A stretch of DNA of 8,414 nt from positions 1-8,414 of the forward strand of contig JADGAE010000073.1 in the NCBI GenBank assembly GCA_015232165.1, in the 5' to 3' direction. Below the pieces are notes generated by a model. It was given only the letters and a program-made list of their open reading frames with translations, searched no databases and was not told the DNA's origin. Below are positions 5,217 through 8,414 of this stretch, one piece after another. How positions within the stretch are numbered: position 1 is the first letter of the stretch; each line of letters opens with the position of its first letter. The position numbers and the translations under genes were made by a program. The stretch is from Nitrospirota bacterium (lineage in GTDB: Bacteria > Nitrospirota > Thermodesulfovibrionia > Thermodesulfovibrionales > Magnetobacteriaceae).

Positions 5217-6851
5217 TTACGTCAATCGTTTATTCTGCTTTGTCTTCAACATTGTACCTTCTTCGTTTGTCTTGAACCTTCCAACAATCTCAATCAAGCG
5301 TCCGGAGAGCGAAACAAGGTGTACGGAGGCACCCGATACGACGTCTGAACACACGGAGGTCCCCCTTGAGCTATTTGCGATGGCGTCGATATCACGCGTT
5401 ACCTGACTGGCCACTGAGGACATATCATCGGTGGATGTCGCAATGCTTGTAAGCATCTCCTGTAGCTTGCCCACGCTTGAAAGGATGCTCTTAAGGGACG
5501 CTCCGGCCTGCGTGGAATATAAGACACCCGCATCCACCCTGCTAAGGTTTTCATTCATCGAGGAGACCGCCAGGTTGGTTTCCTTCTGCATTGCGGTTAT
5601 CATCCCGCCGATCTCTTTGGTTGCGTCAGAGGTCTTCTCTGCCAGCTTCCGCACCTCGTCGGCAACCACGGCAAAACCGCGCCCCTGCTGCCCCGCACGC
5701 GCGGCCTCTATGGCCGCGTTAAGCGCCAGGAGGTTTGTCTGATCCGCTATGTCGTTTATTACGTTTATGATGTTGCCAATTTGATTGGAGCGCTCTCCGA
5801 GGGATTTCACCAACCTGGCCGACTCTCTGACCGTATTGTCTATGTTTTTCACCTCCGTTATGGTCTGCTCAACGACCCTGGCACCGTCATTGGCTATTGA
5901 GTAGGTCTCGTTTGAGGTTGAGGCTATCTCCGTGGTGTTATTTGCTATGTTTGTAAGGGTCTGTGACATCTCCTCGATTGCGGAGGCTATCTGAGAGGTA
6001 CGTTCCGCCTGGTTTGTCACCTCGTTTGCCATCTTGCCGGAGCTGGAGTTGAGATTACCGCTGGCCTCGGACATAGTACCCGCCGCTGCCCGAACCTCTG
6101 TGACAAGCTCCTTGAGATTACCGACCATCTGATTAAACCCCTCAGTCAGAGTGCCAATCTCATCTTGTGCGTCGTAGTCAAAGTGTACGCTCAAGTCCCC
6201 TTCCGAGACCTGTCTCAGGCCCTTTGACAGCTCAACCAGAGGTTTGTGTGTCACCCTGAAGGTGTATACAAAGATAACGCTTATAAGGATCAGGCCAAAT
6301 AAACCAACCGCTATAAAGACATATTTGAGTCGCGCGATCCCGGCATTGGTTGAAGCCGTTGAAATGCTTATGCTGATGGCTCCAAGCACCTCGCCCTCTC
6401 GCACGTTGTGACAACCCAGGCAGTCCTTCCCCATGAAGTTCTTGCTCGCCGCATAGGGATAAATCCCACGTATGTTGTCACCATCTATGAAGACCTTTTC
6501 GTGCCCGGAACTGATTACCTCCACCTCTGCCTTGTCAGAGGCATACTCGTGGGCCTCGCCCTTGCCAAAATCCTTGTCCAGGGCCTCACTCCTTATGACC
6601 TTTACGTTGATTATGCTTGCCATTTGCTCAAGAAATGCCTTCTTGCTTTCCCTGGTGTTGCCGGCGATCATCATTGTCGTCAGCGCGTTTAAGACCGTGT
6701 CCTTATACCCCTTGATTGCACCGCGCTTGATCTCCTCAATGACCAGGTACTTTGACAGCATCACGGAGATTACCACGTTGAGTATTATCCCGATTGCCGT
6801 AATTAATATAAGCGGCAGCAAGGTCTTGGTTGATATTGACATCCGTTTCAT
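5217..6851 (-). CDS. Methyl-accepting chemotaxis protein with periplasmic c-type heme site
   Basis: This receptor should report to CheA/CheW and control flagellar motion. The 544-residue protein has TM1 at about 10-32, a periplasmic domain of about 145 residues, TM2 at about 177-199, HAMP at 200-250 and a cytoplasmic signalling hairpin. The hairpin tip is unmistakable (QTNLLALNAAIEAARAG at 371-387, then QGRGFAVVADEVRKLAEK). Each arm is about 136-140 residues, which would fit the 40-heptad class. In the periplasmic domain CLGCH (144-148) is a canonical heme c attachment site, just before a GxVLGAISISIS strand that leads to TM2. This arrangement is typical of PAS-like heme sensors such as the Geobacter receptors GSU0582 and GSU0935, so redox state or a small gas ligand is the likely signal. 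H101, H117 and M140 are candidate distal ligands (inference). No CheR-binding pentapeptide ends the protein. ATG 6851 is chosen because GGAGGA precedes it by nine bases. Confidence 0.93.
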   Translation of the reverse strand: MKRMSISTKTLLPLILITAIGIILNVVISVMLSKYLVIEEIKRGAIKGYKDTVLNALTTMMIAGNTRESKKAFLEQMASIINVKVIRSEALDKDFGKGEAHEYASDKAEVEVISSGHEKVFIDGDNIRGIYPYAASKNFMGKDCLGCHNVREGEVLGAISISISTASTNAGIARLKYVFIAVGLFGLILISVIFVYTFRVTHKPLVELSKGLRQVSEGDLSVHFDYDAQDEIGTLTEGFNQMVGNLKELVTEVRAAAGTMSEASGNLNSSSGKMANEVTNQAERTSQIASAIEEMSQTLTNIANNTTEIASTSNETYSIANDGARVVEQTITEVKNIDNTVRESARLVKSLGERSNQIGNIINVINDIADQTNLLALNAAIEAARAGQQGRGFAVVADEVRKLAEKTSDATKEIGGMITAMQKETNLAVSSMNENLSRVDAGVLYSTQAGASLKSILSSVGKLQEMLTSIATSTDDMSSVASQVTRDIDAIANSSRGTSVCSDVVSGASVHLVSLSGRLIEIVGRFKTNEEGTMLKTKQNKRLT

Positions 6852-6860
6852 TTCTCTCAA

Positions 6861-6866
6861 TCCTCC
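6861..6866 (-). promoter_or_regulatory. Ribosome site that sets the chemoreceptor start
   Basis: GGAGGA on the minus strand is nine bases before ATG 6851. The reading frame stays open upstream to an ATG at 6932, but the residues that would be added are encoded by the ribosome site itself and the AT-rich leader, and the signal-anchor helix begins correctly from 6851. Confidence 0.75.
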
Positions 6867-6890
6867 ATAAAATAACGATAATAATTTTAT

Positions 6891-6932
6891 ATGAAAGTCT
6901 AAAAAATACACAATATAATCAAAGACTTTCAT
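6891..6932 (-). promoter_or_regulatory. 10-bp perfect inverted repeat upstream of the chemoreceptor gene
   Basis: ATGAAAGTCT (6891-6900) and AGACTTTCAT (6923-6932) are exact reverse complements, 32 bases centre to centre, about three helical turns. They lie 40-81 bases before the chemoreceptor ATG, inside the 122-base gap after the receiver-kinase gene. On the minus strand a weak promoter can be drawn, TTGTGT (6913-6908) and TATAAA (6891-6886) with a 16-base spacer, so the arms would bracket its -35 box. Either a paired operator or an mRNA stem-loop with a 22-base loop is possible. Confidence 0.5.
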
Positions 6933-6973
6933 TAGCTTGTTGTGTCCGCAAGGACATGGTGGTTAATCCCTGT

Positions 6974-8092
6974 TTATAATTCTATCCTGAATTCCACGCC
7001 GTTATCAATATTGCCGACTTTTAGCGTACCTCTGAAATCCCGTTCAATCAGCATCTTTGCCAAATACAACCCCAATCCGCTGCCGGAGGCTATCGATTTT
7101 GTGCTGAAGTATGGCTCATAGAGCCTGCTTATTATCTTGTCGCTAAGACAACCGCCATTGTTGGACATTGTTATTACAACCCCGTTGTCTTTGGCTGTTA
7201 CCTTGATCTTAATATATGGCTGTTGCGGTCTTTCATGAAGTAATGCGTCAATGGCGTTACACAGTATCTCAAGGATCAGCACGTTGGAAAATTGCCTCTC
7301 ATTGCCTTTTATTACAGCGTCTGCCTCGTAGTCCCTTATTAAATTTATACCGTGACAATTAAGGGAGTCCAGTACAATAAAAATGGTGTTGTCAATAGCC
7401 TTGACTATACTGAACTCATCTTTTATGGCTGTTGACTTACAGTGGTTACGGAAGTCATCTATCGTATGAGACATGGACATAATGAGCTTCATTATCTTAT
7501 TGACGGAGTCGTTGAGCGTTTGTGTATCCAACAAACCGTCTTTGTCAATTTCAAGCAGGTCCTGTACAAACAGGGCTATGGCATTTAGCGGTTGTCTCCA
7601 GTGATGGGCAATACTGAACAATATCTCATTCATCGCCGAAAGCCTGGCTATGACAAGCATGTCATCGAGATGTCCCCTCCTGTAGGTAATCCGCGTGGTT
7701 ACGTGTAGCAAGTTGGTCAGCAGGTTTACCAAATTAATCGGTTTAATGACAAATTTATCGATCCCAAGGTTAATCAACTCAGACATGTACTTGTGGTCAT
7801 CATATGCCGTCATTATAATCACCGCCTGTTCAGGATTGATTGCCTTGATCCTTCTGGTCAACTCAATACCACTGATTCCGGGCATCCTTATATCGCTTAC
7901 GACTATATCGTAACTATTACCTGCATACATCTCCAAGGCCTGAGCACCATCCTGAACCGAATCCACCACGTCAAAAAACTTCTTCAGTATGGTTGTAACA
8001 TCTTCCCTTATCCCTTCACAGTCCTCAGCGTACAATACACGCATACCTTTTGCACATCGGTTCAATTCCTCTTTGACAGCATGCTTATCCAT
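6974..8092 (-). CDS. Soluble receiver-histidine kinase hybrid
   Basis: A 372-residue cytoplasmic signalling protein with an N-terminal receiver and a C-terminal kinase core, and no membrane helix. The receiver (about 16-132) has the acidic pair E23/D24, phospho-acceptor D67 in SDIRMPG, T95 and K117 in KFVIKP, so it should be phosphorylated by another kinase. The DHp helix region (about 145-225) carries the H-box AHHWRQPLN, with H163 as the likely phosphorylated residue. The ATP-binding domain (about 226-372) has N279 in the N-box, YEPYFSTK (325-332) as F-box and GSGLGLYLAK as G2. The G1 box is unusual: NNGGC (311-315) in place of the common DxGxG, losing the adenine-contacting Asp and the last Gly, so ATP binding may be altered. 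Its target regulator is not in the window. It lies directly upstream of the heme chemoreceptor on the same strand and may affect chemotaxis or expression of that gene (inference). Confidence 0.92.
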   Translation of the reverse strand: MDKHAVKEELNRCAKGMRVLYAEDCEGIREDVTTILKKFFDVVDSVQDGAQALEMYAGNSYDIVVSDIRMPGISGIELTRRIKAINPEQAVIIMTAYDDHKYMSELINLGIDKFVIKPINLVNLLTNLLHVTTRITYRRGHLDDMLVIARLSAMNEILFSIAHHWRQPLNAIALFVQDLLEIDKDGLLDTQTLNDSVNKIMKLIMSMSHTIDDFRNHCKSTAIKDEFSIVKAIDNTIFIVLDSLNCHGINLIRDYEADAVIKGNERQFSNVLILEILCNAIDALLHERPQQPYIKIKVTAKDNGVVITMSNNGGCLSDKIISRLYEPYFSTKSIASGSGLGLYLAKMLIERDFRGTLKVGNIDNGVEFRIEL

Positions 8093-8149
8093 AAAATGGT
8101 TACGTCTTGCCTCCTTTTGTCATATTCACCATTACTACATTAGCAGCAA
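8093..8149 (-). promoter_or_regulatory. Leader of the receiver-kinase gene with a distant Shine-Dalgarno
   Basis: The only strong ribosome site is AAAAGGAGG at 8118-8110 on the minus strand, 17 bases from ATG 8092, much longer than the usual 5-10. No in-frame start codon lies between them. The next Met (codon 17, at 8044) has no better site and would trim the region just before the receiver, though the receiver itself would survive. CCAT-AAA-ATGG (8089-8099) could form a tiny stem over the start codon. Confidence 0.4.
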
Positions 8150-8178
8150 ATACTATGCCATATGCCTTGGACAGTAAA
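8150..8178 (-). promoter_or_regulatory. Candidate promoter of the receiver-kinase gene
   Basis: On the minus strand TTTACT (8178-8173) and TAGTAT (8155-8150) are separated by 17 bases, each matching four of six sigma-70 consensus positions, 57 bases upstream of the ATG. This is the best pair I can see in the leader, but such matches are frequent in AT-rich DNA. Confidence 0.25.
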
Positions 8179-8233
8179 AACGCAATAGATACGCTCTTTT
8201 TGAAAACCAGGGATTCGTTTTGAAGAAATTCAT

Positions 8234-8259
8234 CTTAACATTTTGTTAAGTATTGTTAA
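8234..8259. promoter_or_regulatory. TTAACA/TGTTAA operator-like cluster
   Basis: CTTAACA-TTT-TGTTAAG (8234-8250) is a perfect 7-bp inverted repeat with a three-base centre. A third half-site, TTGTTAA (8253-8259), repeats the second one (8243-8249) exactly ten bases further on, one helical turn. Three phased half-sites point to a cooperative DNA-binding protein. The cluster is about 55 bases upstream of the candidate -35 box of the receiver-kinase gene, a position suited to activation. Confidence 0.4.
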
Positions 8260-8312
8260 ACAGCATAGTGGTAAGTGTCACATATCTTCTCTATCTATGG
8301 TTTAGCACTTTC

Positions 8313-8362
8313 TGGATTCCTGCTTGCCCCTGTTCAAGCCAGGGGCAGGCTGTGGAATAACA
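8313..8362 (+). repeat. Palindromic intergenic repeat, element A (imperfect)
   Basis: The element begins TGGATTCC and ends GGAATAACA. Inside is a strong hairpin, GCTTGCCCCTG / CAGGGGCAGGC (8322-8350), 11 pairs including one G-U, with a seven-base loop; the outer ATTCC/GGAAT pairs extend it. It looks like a diverged member of the same family as the element at the window edge, in opposite orientation. Confidence 0.55.
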
Positions 8363-8387
8363 TATAACAGCCAAAATAGCCATTTAC

Positions 8388-8414
8388 TGTCATTCCCGCG
8401 AAGGCGGGAATCCA
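8388..8414 (-). repeat. Palindromic intergenic repeat, element B
   Basis: TGTCATTCC...GGAATCCA contains a perfect 8-bp hairpin, ATTCCCGC / GCGGGAAT (8392-8411), around a GAAG loop. Elements of this GGATTCCCGC...GCGGGAAT type occur in many copies in numerous bacterial genomes. It is inverted relative to element A, so the pair is bounded by TGGATTCC (8313) and GGAATCCA (8414). It stops at the window edge and may continue. Confidence 0.65.

Noticed and set aside
6943..6956. Hairpin TGTCC-GCAA-GGACA after the receiver-kinase gene
   Set aside because: It has five pairs and no U-tract on the minus strand; it does not support termination between the two genes.
1..8414. CRISPR array, tRNA or rRNA gene, transposase or phage gene
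   Set aside because: No regularly spaced direct repeats, cloverleaf or rRNA-like stretch, and no transposase, integrase or phage protein was recognised on either strand.

Overview
The window looks like chromosomal DNA from a motile, Gram-negative, environmental bacterium that respires with c-type cytochromes. The signs are an exported c-heme (CxxCH) chemoreceptor, a pseudaminic-acid enzyme of the kind that glycosylates flagellins, a Sec-exported cysteine-rich protein and a large share of signalling genes. A kinase H-box of the HHWRQPLN type and the heme-receptor architecture are common in Nitrospirota and deltaproteobacterial lineages. The taxonomic guess is inference and not firm.

Layout, left to right. 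Positions 1-322 carry no complete gene but hold a good candidate promoter. A small two-helix membrane protein with a HAMP-like domain and no output domain follows (323-910, +). It runs convergently into a PAS-GGDEF-EAL cyclic-di-GMP enzyme (947-2737, -). A 228-base divergent region separates that gene from an exported protein of unknown function with six cysteines and an internal repeat (2966-3997, +). Ten bases later comes pseB, UDP-GlcNAc 4,6-dehydratase (4008-5015, +). A 201-base convergent spacer with degenerate short repeats follows. Two minus-strand genes come next: a methyl-accepting chemotaxis protein with a periplasmic CxxCH heme site (5217-6851) and, upstream of it in the direction of transcription, a soluble receiver-histidine kinase (6974-8092). 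The last 322 bases are non-coding. They hold a TTAACA/TGTTAA operator-like cluster and, at the edge, a pair of inverted palindromic repeats of REP/BIME type.

How the parts may work together (inference): all five genes with a recognisable domain fit sensing and surface behaviour. The heme receptor would report redox state or a gas ligand to the chemotaxis machinery. The receiver-kinase sits just upstream of it and may be co-expressed. The cyclic-di-GMP enzyme would set the balance between motility and attachment. PseB makes the first intermediate of CMP-pseudaminic acid, which usually decorates flagellin or surface polysaccharide. The later pse genes are absent here, so the pathway must be completed elsewhere if it operates. 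No transposase, RNA gene, CRISPR array or phage gene was recognised.
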